40,928 nt of DNA from Sphingomonas sp. PAMC 26605 (GTDB lineage: Bacteria; Pseudomonadota; Alphaproteobacteria; Sphingomonadales; Sphingomonadaceae). Below are positions 13,764 to 24,220 of the stretch, piece by piece (positions within the stretch are counted from its first letter, which is position 1; each line of letters starts with the position of its first letter). The stretch covers positions 1,984,813-2,025,740 of the forward strand of contig NZ_JH584241.1 in assembly GCF_000241485.1 (NCBI RefSeq). The letters are read 5' to 3'. The notes below the pieces were generated by a model that ran no database searches, was not told the origin of the DNA, and saw only the letters and a program-made list of their open reading frames with translations. The position numbers and the translations under genes are program-made.

Positions 13764-14129
13764 ATGAACAGCCTGATGAAGAAGATCGGTCTCGGCCTCG
13801 CCCTTGGCGCGACCGCACTGACCGCAGCAGCACCGGCCGAAGCGCAGCGCTGGGGCGGGTATCGTGGCCATGGCGGCTATTATCGCGGCGGTGGCGCGGG
13901 CACGGCGGTGGTCGCCGGGATCGCCGGTCTGGCGGTCGGCGCGGCGCTCGCGTCGAACAGCAACCGTGGCTATTATCGTGACCGCGGCTATTACGACGGC
14001 GGCTATTATCGCGATCGTGGCTACTACCATGGTTATTATGCCGAGCCGTATTACGAGCGGCGCTGCTTCATCGAGCGTCGCTGGGACGGCTATTACGATC
14101 GTCCGGTCAACGTCCGCGTCTGCCGCTGA
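13764..14129 (+). CDS. Small exported Gly/Tyr-rich repeat protein
   Basis: A 121-residue protein with a clear Sec signal peptide (MNSLMKKIGLGLALGATALT, cleavage likely after AEA at 27). The mature part is rich in Gly, Tyr and Arg. A hydrophobic Gly/Ala stretch at about 43-62 could span or associate with a membrane. It is followed by repeats of the type RGYYRDRGYYDGGYYRDRGYY and a C-terminal domain with two Cys (ERRCFIERRW and VRVCR) that may form a disulfide. The start is set by GAGGAG 7 nt upstream. Similar small proteins are common and uncharacterised in sphingomonads. A strong terminator follows. The function is unknown. Confidence 0.8.
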   Translation: MNSLMKKIGLGLALGATALTAAAPAEAQRWGGYRGHGGYYRGGGAGTAVVAGIAGLAVGAALASNSNRGYYRDRGYYDGGYYRDRGYYHGYYAEPYYERRCFIERRWDGYYDRPVNVRVCR

Positions 14130-14152
14130 TCCGGCGGGAACCGAACGGAATG

Positions 14153-14182
14153 CGGCGCGGGACTTCGGTTCCGCGCCGTTTT
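14153..14182 (+). terminator. Rho-independent terminator of the Gly/Tyr-rich gene
   Basis: CGGCGCGGGA (14153-14162) pairs with TTCCGCGCCG (14169-14178) in a 10-bp stem with the loop CTTCGG, followed by TTTT. It sits 24 bp after the stop codon of the small exported protein. Confidence 0.88.
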
Positions 14183-14225
14183 CGTGTCTGGCGTGGGGGC
14201 GCATTTTGCGTCATGAGCCCGGGCC

Positions 14226-14501
14226 ATGACCGATACAGACCAGACCCCAGACCGCCTGTCCTCCAACCCGCGCAGCCCGCATTACGACGAGGCGGCGCTC
14301 GCGCGCGGGATCGGCATCCGCTTCAAGGGCCAGCAGCGCCACGACGTCGAGGAATATAGCCGTTCGGAGGGCTGGATCCGCGTCGCGCTCGGCAAGAAGG
14401 TCGATCGGCATGGGCAGCCGCTGACGCTCAAGCTGTCGGGCGAGGTCGAGGCGTGGTTCGAGCGGCCGGCTGATGGCGGCGCGGACGAAGCCTCAGAGTA
14501 A
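14226..14501 (+). CDS. DUF3297 family protein
   Basis: A 91-residue soluble protein matching the DUF3297 pattern: DRLSSNPRSPHYDEAALARG near the N-terminus, then GIRFKGQQRHDVEEY, SEGWIRV and QPLTLKLSGEVEAWF. The family is small and common in Proteobacteria and has no established function. The full family length is present. The gene is on its own between a terminator and a repeat pair; the convergent LytTR gene ends 250 bp away. Confidence 0.85.
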   Translation: MTDTDQTPDRLSSNPRSPHYDEAALARGIGIRFKGQQRHDVEEYSRSEGWIRVALGKKVDRHGQPLTLKLSGEVEAWFERPADGGADEASE

Positions 14502-14511
14502 ACCTGCCCAC

Positions 14512-14782
14512 CGTCATCCCCGCAAAAGCGGGGATCCCGCTTCTTTTCCTGCCCAAGAAGAAGAAGCGGGACCCTCGCGTTCGCGAGGGTGACGGGGGTT
14601 TGATCAGTGCACGAACCGCGCGACCACGTCGCGGCACCAGCACAGGCTTACCCGCCTTTCCGTCATCCCCGCGAAAGCGGGGATCCCGCTTTTCAACCTC
14701 CCGGAGGAGAAGAAGCGGGACCCTCGCTTTCGCGAGGGTGACGGGGGTTCGACTAGTGCACGAACCGCGCGACCACGTCGCG
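14512..14782. repeat. Tandemly duplicated family B repeat with captured gene end
   Basis: Two family B inverted repeats (14512-14594 and 14661-14743) lie head to tail at a spacing of about 149 bp. Each is followed by the same tail: GTGCACGAACCGCGCGACCA continuing into CGTCGCG, at about 14607-14633 and 14756-14782. In the second copy this tail is the genuine 3-prime end of the LytTR gene (stop codon at 14753-14755, last residues RDVVARFVH). In the first copy the same codons are stranded without a gene. The stretch thus records a local duplication of repeat plus gene end. Confidence 0.85.
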
Positions 14783-15553
14783 ATAGCTCCGCGACACCTT
14801 CACCTGCGCGTTCGACTGCAGCACCAGGAAGCACTCGCCATTGGTGTGCGGCTTCACTTCCTTGACGAGGTCGAGATTGACGATCGTCGAGCGATGCACG
14901 CGCTGGAACCGCCGCGGGTCGAGCCGCTTCTCCAGATCCTTCATCGTCTCGCGCAGGATCAGCGTGTTGTCGCCGGTATAGATGCACATGTAATCGCCCG
15001 CGGCATCGATCCGCTCGATCGTGTCGACATCGACGCGGAAGATCTGCCCGCGATCCTTGATGTTGATCAGCTTCTCGAAGCGATTGGCCGAAACCTGCTC
15101 GCCGCCCTCGGCGAGGTTCTCGACCGAATCGGGCGCGATCTCGGCGATCACTTCCTTCAGGCGATCGACCTCCTCGACCCCGCGCTTCTCGGTCAGCCGC
15201 TGGCGCACGCGGTCGAGCGTGTCGGCGAGGCGCGATTCCTCGACGGGCTTCATCAGATAATCGACCGCGTCGGTCTCGAATGCCTTCAGCGCATGGTCCG
15301 AATAGGCGGTCACGAACACGAACAGCGGCGGCTCGACCTCCATCAGGCCCTGGACGACCGAGAAGCCGTCGAACCCCGGCATCTGGATGTCGAGAAAGAC
15401 CAGGTCGGGCTTGTGCGTCTTGATCGCGCGGATCGCCTCGCGGCCGTTCATGCAGGTGTCGACGATTTCGACGTCTTCATGGGCGGCAAGGCGCAGGGCG
15501 AGCCCTTGCGTAGCTAGTTTTTCGTCGTCGACGAGGATGGTGCGGATCGTCAT
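14753..15553 (-). CDS. LytTR-family response regulator
   Basis: A 266-residue response regulator. The receiver domain (about 3-120) has the acidic pair Asp9/Asp10 in ILVDDEK, phospho-acceptor Asp55 in LVFLDIQMPG, Thr in VTAYS and Lys in YLMKPVEES. A helical linker (about 125-165) leads to a LytTR DNA-binding domain (about 168-266, with RFQRVHRSTIVNL and SRSYRDVVARFV). It should be phosphorylated by the kinase encoded directly upstream, whose stop codon overlaps its start by 4 bp. LytTR regulators usually bind imperfect direct repeats upstream of their targets. The last 9 codons are duplicated outside the gene in the adjacent repeat pair. Confidence 0.93.
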   Translation of the reverse strand: MTIRTILVDDEKLATQGLALRLAAHEDVEIVDTCMNGREAIRAIKTHKPDLVFLDIQMPGFDGFSVVQGLMEVEPPLFVFVTAYSDHALKAFETDAVDYLMKPVEESRLADTLDRVRQRLTEKRGVEEVDRLKEVIAEIAPDSVENLAEGGEQVSANRFEKLINIKDRGQIFRVDVDTIERIDAAGDYMCIYTGDNTLILRETMKDLEKRLDPRRFQRVHRSTIVNLDLVKEVKPHTNGECFLVLQSNAQVKVSRSYRDVVARFVH

Positions 15554-16674
15554 GCAAACTCTTTCTTCGGTTCCTCGAGCTGGAACGGGATTTCAATCTC
15601 GACCCCGAAACCGCCCCCCGGGATCGATCGCGTCTCGAATCTATGGTCCGGCCCGTAAGCCTGGGCCAGTCTCTCCCTGATATTGGCAAGGCCAACCCCG
15701 GTTGAAAGAGCCTGGCTCGGAGAAACGCTCTGCCGCGCCTTGGTTTCGTTCAAGCCGGGGCCGGTGTCGGATACGACGATCTGCACCCGATCCCCGGTGA
15801 GCCGCGCGGTGACGGCGATTTCGGCGCCATCTTCCTGGGGGGTCACCGCGTACTTGATCGCGTTTTCGACGAGCGGCTGGAGCAGCAGCGACGGCAGCCG
15901 CGCCTTGGCGACGCGCGCATCGACGTCGAAGCTCGGGCGCAGCCGCTCCTCGAAGCGCATCTTTTCGATCTCGAGATACAGTTTCAGCGTCTCGAACTCC
16001 TGCTGCACCGTGACGTGCGCGGTCGGTTCGTTGGCGAGCGTGTAGCGCAGGAACGACGACAGCCGCCCGAGCATTGCGTTGGCGCGCTCGGTCTCTTTCA
16101 GCAGCACCAGCGTCGAGATCGAATTGAGCGTGTTGAACAGGAAATGCGGGTTGAGCTGGTAGCGCAGCATCGCGAGCTGCGCCGATGACGCGGTGTTCTC
16201 GAGCGTGGCGAGCTGGTCGATCTGATCCTCGACGATCAAATAGAAGTTGATGCCGAAATAGAGCGCCGTCCAGCCGGCGAGCACAGTGAAATTGAGGAAG
16301 ATCGTGCCGAGCACCAGGCTGATATTGAGCCCCGGGCTCTGCAGCTTGATGAAGGAGAACGAGAAGGCGTCTAGCACCGCATACAGCAGCGTCGCGACCG
16401 CGAGCGTGACGATCGTCAGGATCGCCATCGCGAAGCGCGGCTGGCGGCGGTAGTAATTGTACACCGTCGCGAGCAGCAAGGTGATGCTGTAGCCGACGAT
16501 CGATTCGATCACGACCGGCACCACCACCGACACGTCGGCGGCGTTCGACACGCTCGAGACGCCGCGCAGGATGAGGTAGCCGGTCCAGCCGGCGGCCTGC
16601 AATGTCCAGAAAGCGCGGCCCTTGTCTTCGAAGAAGGGCCGCGAGAAGATCGCTGGTCGGGTGAAGAGCGGCAT
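15550..16674 (-). CDS. LytS-type membrane sensor histidine kinase
   Basis: A 374-residue sensor kinase of the His_kinase/LytS class (PF06580 type). Four or so hydrophobic segments occupy about 25-145. The phospho-acceptor His177 is in LNPHFLFNTLNS. The HATPase domain follows, with LVENAIKYAV (N box), DTGPGLN (G1) and GVGLANIRERL (G2). No periplasmic ligand domain is visible, so the signal is probably sensed in the membrane. The start was chosen at MPLFTRPAIF; an in-frame ATG 19 codons upstream is possible. It overlaps the regulator gene by 4 bp, a typical two-component operon. Confidence 0.92.
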   Translation of the reverse strand: MPLFTRPAIFSRPFFEDKGRAFWTLQAAGWTGYLILRGVSSVSNAADVSVVVPVVIESIVGYSITLLLATVYNYYRRQPRFAMAILTIVTLAVATLLYAVLDAFSFSFIKLQSPGLNISLVLGTIFLNFTVLAGWTALYFGINFYLIVEDQIDQLATLENTASSAQLAMLRYQLNPHFLFNTLNSISTLVLLKETERANAMLGRLSSFLRYTLANEPTAHVTVQQEFETLKLYLEIEKMRFEERLRPSFDVDARVAKARLPSLLLQPLVENAIKYAVTPQEDGAEIAVTARLTGDRVQIVVSDTGPGLNETKARQSVSPSQALSTGVGLANIRERLAQAYGPDHRFETRSIPGGGFGVEIEIPFQLEEPKKEFA

Positions 16675-16748
16675 GGGCGGGGGTCTTAGCCCGGCTGGGC
16701 GCAATGCGCAAAGTCGGGTATCAAGCGGCAACCACGCAACGACGCGGA

Positions 16749-16856
16749 CCTCCCCTCCCTGGAAGGGAGGGACTGAGGGTGGGTCGGCCCGTAGGAGAGC
16801 GTAACACCCGCCCGAGGCCGACCCACCCCCGACCCCTCCCTTTCAGGGAGGGGAGG
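16749..16856. repeat. Long inverted-repeat element, family A-like copy 3
   Basis: The outer arms CCTCCCCTCCCT (16749-16760) and AGGGAGGGGAGG (16845-16856) pair perfectly. The inner arms GGGTGGGTCGGCC (16777-16789) and GGCCGACCCACCC (16816-16828) also pair perfectly. The general architecture matches copies 1 and 2, but the core sequence differs. It lies in the divergent gap between the histidine kinase and the HD-domain gene and ends a few bases before the HD gene ribosome-binding site. Confidence 0.8.
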
Positions 16857-16878
16857 AAGAAGTAGGAGAGAGAGCATC

Positions 16879-17478
16879 ATGAACGACCAGCCCGACCGCG
16901 CGCAGTTTACCGCGATGGAGCACGGCACCCAGGCCGACTGGAGCCTGATCGCCGGCCATTTCGGCCAGTTCGCCAAGACGCTCCCGCACCGCGTCCTCAC
17001 CCACCTTCAACTGCTAGACGGCGATTACGGCGGCTTCCCGGTCGACCGGCTCGAACATTCGCTTCAGACCGCGACGCGCGCGCATCGCGACGGCCGCGAC
17101 GAGGCCTATGTCGTGATGGCGCTGCTCCACGACATCGGCGACACGCTCGGCACCTACAATCACCCCGAGATCGGTGCTGCCATGCTGCGCCCGTTCGTCT
17201 CGGAGGAGATCCACTGGATCGCCAACACCCACGGCGTGTTCCAGGGCTATTACTTCTTCCACTATATCGGCGGCGACCGCGACCTGCGCGAGCAATATCG
17301 CGGCCACCCGCATTTCGAGGCGTGCGCCGAGTTCTGCGAGAAATACGATCAGGCGGCGTTCGACCCGACCTACGACAGCGCGCCTTTGTCGTTCTTCGAG
17401 CCGATGGTCGGCCGCGTCTTCGCGCGGCCGATCCAGTCGCTCTACGCCAAGGCGGCGGAAGGAGCCGCCGCAAGCTGA
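16879..17478 (+). CDS. HD-domain protein (COG4341-like predicted phosphohydrolase/oxygenase)
   Basis: A 199-residue soluble protein with HD-superfamily metal ligands: His60 in RLEHSLQTA, the His84-Asp85 pair in ALLHDIGDT, His95 in YNHPEI, and further His at 112 and 118. The set resembles COG4341 proteins, which are related to the diiron oxygenase PhnZ and to myo-inositol oxygenase as well as to phosphohydrolases. The substrate cannot be told from sequence; no phosphonate genes are nearby. The start is supported by AGGAGAGAGAG upstream. A shared bidirectional terminator separates it from the convergent receptor gene. Confidence 0.82.
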   Translation: MNDQPDRAQFTAMEHGTQADWSLIAGHFGQFAKTLPHRVLTHLQLLDGDYGGFPVDRLEHSLQTATRAHRDGRDEAYVVMALLHDIGDTLGTYNHPEIGAAMLRPFVSEEIHWIANTHGVFQGYYFFHYIGGDRDLREQYRGHPHFEACAEFCEKYDQAAFDPTYDSAPLSFFEPMVGRVFARPIQSLYAKAAEGAAAS

Positions 17479-17500
17479 GGCACCCGCCTCGCGCCAAAGA

Positions 17501-17535
17501 AAAAGGCCGCCGCTCCAATCGGAGCGACGGCCTTT
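17501..17535. terminator. Bidirectional terminator between HD gene and receptor gene
   Basis: AAAAGGCCGCCGCTCC and GGAGCGACGGCCTTT form a stem of about 14 bp with one internal mismatch and the loop AATC. It has A-runs on the left and T-runs on the right. It can end transcription of both convergent genes (stop codons at 17478 and 17559). Confidence 0.88.
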
Positions 17536-17558
17536 CTTATTCGGGTCCGTCTTAGGGC

Positions 17559-20500
17559 TTAGAACTTGAAGCGTGCACCGACGCGGATCAGGTAGAGCGA
17601 CTGCGCGGTGTTGACGCTCTCGGTCGGCGACTTGAAGCTGCTGTACTGATATTTCGCACAGGCGTTGGCGGGGTTGGTTGCCGAACCGACCGGACCGGTC
17701 AGTGCAGCGCCCGCAGCGTTCAAGCAGGTAACCTGCACCACTGCCGAGGTGTAGGGGAAGCCGGTGTAATAAGAACCGCCCCAGTTCTTGTTGAGCAGGT
17801 TCGGCAGGTTCTCGATATCGGCAAAGATCGAGATGCGCGAGTGGAACACGAAGGTCGGGATTTCTTGCTCGAGATGCAAGTCGATCCGCGTGTTGGCGCG
17901 CGCGCGCGCGATGTTCTTGGGCGCAATCCGGCCACGGAAGTTCTTGAGCTGCGTGTTGTTGATCAGATTGTTGAGCGCTGCCGCGGTGGTGGTGTCGCCC
18001 GGTGCGTAGGTGACCAGCGGGTCGGAGGTGCTGGTCGGCACATAGAGCAGATAGTGATCGGTATTGCCGGTCGTGCCGAACACCGCCGAACGGCCCGATG
18101 CCGTGTCCTGCATCGAGAAGCTGTAAGGCTGGCCCGCGCGGGTTTCGCCGAACAGCTGCACGATGGTGCGATAGTCGCCGTAGAAGGCGTGATCGAAGCC
18201 GACGTTATACTTGAACTGCCACTTGGTCTGGTTGCTGCTGATCCCGTATGCGGCGTTGTTGGGGTCGATCGCAGCCTGCGCACTGTAAAGCGAGGTCGCC
18301 ACCGACGACGTCGCGTTGCTGACGTCCTTCACGTCCTGCCAGGTGTAGCTGCCGCCGACCGACAGACCCCAGCCGAAGTCCTTGTTGGCGCGCAGCGTGA
18401 AGATGTGGCTGCGGCCCTTGCCGGTGTTGCCGATCTGAATGTCGGTGTTGGTGTCGCTCGTCTGACCCGTGACGCCGGGGGTTGGCACGAAGGTGTAGCG
18501 CGGACGACCGTCCGGCAGCGTGCCGACGACCCGCGAGCGCAGGTCGGTGAAGGTGACCGCGTCATTGACCTTCGAGAAGACGTAGTCGGCACCCAGATCG
18601 ACACCGAACAGACGATAATCGACCGACAGCGTGGCGCGCGTCTGCGAGGGAAGCCGGAAGTTGTTGGCGACCGAGGCGGTCGGTGCGGTCGCAAGCGTCG
18701 TCGGCTGCTGCAGGAAGGTGTTGATCTGCCCGGGGATCGTCGTGCCGCTCACGCCGTTGAGCGCGACCTGGCACAGCGCGGCGTTGGCACCGGTATAAGG
18801 TGCGGTGCAGGCGGTCGTCCCGCCGACGCCACCGGCGGCGCGGTTCACAGTCGAGATGCGGTTCTGGATGAAGCCGCTGTTGCTGTACGAGTTGGAGAAA
18901 TAGATGTCGGGCGTGCCGCCGCTGAAGATCCCGACGCCGCCGCGGACGCTGAGCTTCGAGGTCGGCTTGTAGCTGAAGCTCAGGCGCGGCTGGAAGGCTT
19001 CCAGACCATCGAAATTGTTGGTGTTGCTGAACCCGTAGCGATTGTAGAAATTCGGGTTGTTGATGACCGGGCTGCGCGAGCCATAGAGGTCATAGCGTGC
19101 GCCATAGGTGATGCGCAGTTCGGGGCTGATCGTCCAGTCGTCCTGCAGCGCGAAGCTGTAGACGCCATATTTGAAGTTCGACGTCGTGTCGTTCGGGTTG
19201 AGCGTCAGCGCATTCTGATAGTCGAACGAGCTGGCATTCTTTGCCTGGAAATCGGCGAGCGAATCGAAATAATAGCTGCCGGCGCTGTACTGCAGGAACG
19301 CGTTGGTGGTGCGGTTCTCGGCATATTCGAACAGGCCCTTGAAGTCGTGCTGACCGGCCTTGAGGCGCAGCAGGAACGAGCCGTCATAGGTGTCGGTGAA
19401 CAGCGCGTTGGTCTGGCGGCTGATGTCCGGACCGAGCGCGACCACCGGGTTGCCGTTGCCGCACGACGTCGCATTGTCGCCATTTCCGGCAACGGGGGCG
19501 AGCACGCTGGTCGGTGCGGTGCAGACGCGGAACTGCGCGAAGCCGCGACCCAGCTCGGGGTCCTGACCACGGGTGTACGACTTGTAGACGAACCGCGTCT
19601 CGGTCGAGAGCTTGTCGCTCCAGTCCGAGTTCAACTGGGCGATGCCGGCGCGCAGCAATTCGGTGAGCTTATAGGCGTTCGACGCAAGGCCGAGGGCGGG
19701 CGAGGTCGTGCTGCTGCTGCTGTTCTGCAGATTGTCGTTCGAGTCGAAGGCGTTGATGTAGCTCAGCGAGAAACGCTGGCCCTCGGTCACGTTCCAGTCG
19801 ATCCGCCCGACGATCTTCTCGTCGAGATTGTTGGTGATCGCGAGCACGCCGCCGGGGTCATAGCCATAGACGTTCTTGGCGATGTTCTGGACCGAGGCGA
19901 CCTGGGCGTCGGTCAGGTTGGGAACCTGGTTTACCGCACCGGGCGACAGCGGACGCGGATCGGTGTTCTTCTCGTACGACACCATGAAGAACAGTTTGTC
20001 GCGGATGATCGGACCCGAGGCGGTGACGCCATAGGTCTCGCTCTTATACTTGGGCAGATTGACCGGCAGCGACTTGATCTGGTTGCCTTGCAGGCCATCG
20101 GTGCTCTGCGAATAGAAGCCGTTGAGATGATAGTCGTTCGTGCCCGACAGCAAGGTGACGTCGACGACGCCGCCCTGGAAGTTGGTCTGGCGCACGTCGT
20201 ACGGTGCGATCGAGACCGAGACCTGGCCGATCGCGTCGAACGGGATCGGGCCGCGGCGCGTCGGGCTCGCGTCTGGGTTGAGGCCGAAATTGTCGCCGAC
20301 CTGCGCACCGTTGATGGTGAAGCGGTTGAAGCGCGGATTGACGCCGGCGAACGACACGGCGCTGCCGCCGCCGCTGCTGCGGTCGAAGGTGGCGAACGGG
20401 CTGCGGCGCTCGATGTCGCGAATGTCGCGGTTGACCGAAGCGACCTTGGCAACGTCGCGCTGGTTCAGCACGGTCTGCGGACCGTCGGAGTTGATGCCGG

Positions 20501-20876
20501 CGCGCTTGATCGAGCTGGCCGTGACGACGATGTCCGCGCCATCGGCAGCGGTGCTCAGGTTGATCGGCAGATCATACGGCGCACCGATGACGGTGAAGAC
20601 ACCCGTGACCTGCGTGTTGCCCGAAGCGCTCGTCACGTCGATCGTGTAAGGGCCGCCGGCGCGCAGGCCCGACGCGGTGAACAGACCCGACGAATCGGTC
20701 GAGGATTTCGAAATGGTGCCCGACGACGTATCCGTAATCGTGATGCTGGCATTATTGACCGGTGCACCGTTCGCAGTGACCGAACCACGAATGATCGCAG
20801 TGGTTTCCTGCGCGCTCGCGGCAGCCGGAATGGCAAGCGCAGCGATCGCTACGCCCAAAAAGAGATTATGTCGCAT
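17559..20876 (-). CDS. Oar-like TonB-dependent outer-membrane receptor
   Basis: An 1105-residue outer-membrane protein. A signal peptide (MRHNLFLGVAIAALAIPAAA, cleavage after ASA at 22) is followed by a carboxypeptidase-regulatory-like beta-sandwich (about 25-110). Next come a plug domain (about 120-240, including NSDGPQTVLNQRDVA and PFDAIGQVSVSIAPYDV) and a long beta-barrel ending in RVGARFKF with a terminal aromatic. Oar-type receptors are TonB-linked but their ligands are mostly unknown; roles in peptide, glycan or protein uptake have been proposed. The gene stands alone, with its own upstream region and a shared terminator downstream. No partner transporter is adjacent, so no substrate can be inferred. 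Confidence 0.92.
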   Translation of the reverse strand: MRHNLFLGVAIAALAIPAAASAQETTAIIRGSVTANGAPVNNASITITDTSSGTISKSSTDSSGLFTASGLRAGGPYTIDVTSASGNTQVTGVFTVIGAPYDLPINLSTAADGADIVVTASSIKRAGINSDGPQTVLNQRDVAKVASVNRDIRDIERRSPFATFDRSSGGGSAVSFAGVNPRFNRFTINGAQVGDNFGLNPDASPTRRGPIPFDAIGQVSVSIAPYDVRQTNFQGGVVDVTLLSGTNDYHLNGFYSQSTDGLQGNQIKSLPVNLPKYKSETYGVTASGPIIRDKLFFMVSYEKNTDPRPLSPGAVNQVPNLTDAQVASVQNIAKNVYGYDPGGVLAITNNLDEKIVGRIDWNVTEGQRFSLSYINAFDSNDNLQNSSSSTTSPALGLASNAYKLTELLRAGIAQLNSDWSDKLSTETRFVYKSYTRGQDPELGRGFAQFRVCTAPTSVLAPVAGNGDNATSCGNGNPVVALGPDISRQTNALFTDTYDGSFLLRLKAGQHDFKGLFEYAENRTTNAFLQYSAGSYYFDSLADFQAKNASSFDYQNALTLNPNDTTSNFKYGVYSFALQDDWTISPELRITYGARYDLYGSRSPVINNPNFYNRYGFSNTNNFDGLEAFQPRLSFSYKPTSKLSVRGGVGIFSGGTPDIYFSNSYSNSGFIQNRISTVNRAAGGVGGTTACTAPYTGANAALCQVALNGVSGTTIPGQINTFLQQPTTLATAPTASVANNFRLPSQTRATLSVDYRLFGVDLGADYVFSKVNDAVTFTDLRSRVVGTLPDGRPRYTFVPTPGVTGQTSDTNTDIQIGNTGKGRSHIFTLRANKDFGWGLSVGGSYTWQDVKDVSNATSSVATSLYSAQAAIDPNNAAYGISSNQTKWQFKYNVGFDHAFYGDYRTIVQLFGETRAGQPYSFSMQDTASGRSAVFGTTGNTDHYLLYVPTSTSDPLVTYAPGDTTTAAALNNLINNTQLKNFRGRIAPKNIARARANTRIDLHLEQEIPTFVFHSRISIFADIENLPNLLNKNWGGSYYTGFPYTSAVVQVTCLNAAGAALTGPVGSATNPANACAKYQYSSFKSPTESVNTAQSLYLIRVGARFKF

Positions 20877-21055
20877 GGTTGAGCCCCTGTTACCTGACGG
20901 CGAATTAGCACGACTGTCGCGTCGCTTGGCCGACCCCTTGGGCGAGAATTATTTCTCTTCTATTACAAATCGCGATCTAGCGGGTGGGTTAAGCATTCAG
21001 TCAGGATGCGTTGCAAAATGGCATCACCCGGAAAGTTCCCACCGAACCGAAAAAA
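20877..21055. promoter_or_regulatory. Upstream region of the Oar-like receptor
   Basis: The 179-bp gap between ligA (ends 21056) and the receptor start holds no gene. An A/T-richer stretch at about 20945-20970 includes the small inverted repeat GAGAA/TTCTC (20944-20957) and is the likely promoter area for the receptor. No definite -35/-10 pair or Fur-like box was recognised. Confidence 0.35.
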
Positions 21056-23200
<2,145 letters not shown>

Positions 23201-23322
23201 TTACCGGAGAGCGGGGGGCGGCATCAAGCTGTAGCGTTGCGGGTGGTGCTCGTCGCATTGCGTGCAGTTCGGCCAACCGAACGGACCTAGCGCCGCAGGC
23301 TATCGATCGGCATAACGGTTGA

Positions 23323-24213
23323 ATGTCAGAGACATGGCCGATTCCTTCTTCACGTCGCTCGGCCACATTGCGGTGGGGCTTGGTGTGGGTTTCGCTCCTC
23401 CTGCTGCCTGCCATTTTCTATCAGGGTGCGCGCACAGGTCCGCTCGCGCAGGGCGTGGCGGGGCTGTCGATTGCTTTCCTCGCCGTTCATGCCGTCATCG
23501 TCCTGGGGGCACCTAGAGCTGCGATGTTCGCCGGCATCTCCTTGGCGGTCACATTCGCGATCGAAAACATCGGTACCGCCACCGGCGTCCCGTACGGGCA
23601 TTATGCTTTCCTGGTCGGCAGCACCCTGATCCATATCGGTGCGATCCCGATCATCGTCGGCCCGCTCTATTGCGCTTTCGGGTATCAGGCCTGGATCATC
23701 GCCTGCCTGCTCGTCGGTGCCGACATCAACGGACCGCGCGATCGCCTCTCGCTGATCGCGGTGCCGGTCGTAGCCGCCTTTACGATCACGCAATGGGATG
23801 TCGTGATGGACCCGCCGAGCGCCACGATCGGTCATGCCTGGATCTGGTTCGACGGTGGCGGCTATTTCGGCGTACCGCTGAGCAATTTCCTGGGCTGGTT
23901 TCTCACCACCTGGATTTTCTTGCAGCTCTTCGCACTTGCCACGTATCGGCTGCGCGATCGGCATCCGCGCGGGCCGAGCGCGTCCTATTTCCTGGTGTTC
24001 CCGATCCTGACGTACATGGCATCGGGGTTGAGCCATCTGATGCCGTTACTCGATCCCGATATGCGGGTGTTAGACGGTGCCGGACGGGCCTGGTCGAGCG
24101 CCGACATCCGGACGAGCGCCGCGGTCATCGCGCTGTTCACGATGCTGCCGACGTCCTTGCTCGCGCTGATACGGCTTGCTCAGCAGCGTGCTGCCGTTGG
24201 CGATGACGGGTGA
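23323..24213 (+). CDS. Carotenoid biosynthesis-type membrane protein (CruF/DUF422 family)
   Basis: A 296-residue integral membrane protein with about seven hydrophobic helices. The DUF422/CruF signature is visible: AIENIGTATGVPYGHYAF, then DVVMDPPSATIGHAWIW, and GYFGVPLSNFLGWFLTTW. CruF proteins are carotenoid 1,2-hydratases acting on acyclic psi-ends of carotenoids. No other carotenoid genes (crtE, crtB, crtI, crtY) lie in the window, so the substrate is open and the specific hydratase role is inference. The ribosome-binding site is weak. It is divergent from ligA and ends 7 bp before the convergent small gene behind csp. Confidence 0.8.
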   Translation: MSETWPIPSSRRSATLRWGLVWVSLLLLPAIFYQGARTGPLAQGVAGLSIAFLAVHAVIVLGAPRAAMFAGISLAVTFAIENIGTATGVPYGHYAFLVGSTLIHIGAIPIIVGPLYCAFGYQAWIIACLLVGADINGPRDRLSLIAVPVVAAFTITQWDVVMDPPSATIGHAWIWFDGGGYFGVPLSNFLGWFLTTWIFLQLFALATYRLRDRHPRGPSASYFLVFPILTYMASGLSHLMPLLDPDMRVLDGAGRAWSSADIRTSAAVIALFTMLPTSLLALIRLAQQRAAVGDDG

Positions 24214-24220
24214 AGACGCC

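Noticed and set aside
17841..20882. Plus-strand open frame of about 1000 codons opposite the receptor gene
   Set aside because: It mirrors the receptor gene frame, starts within it and has no domain motif. The receptor has a signal peptide, plug and barrel.
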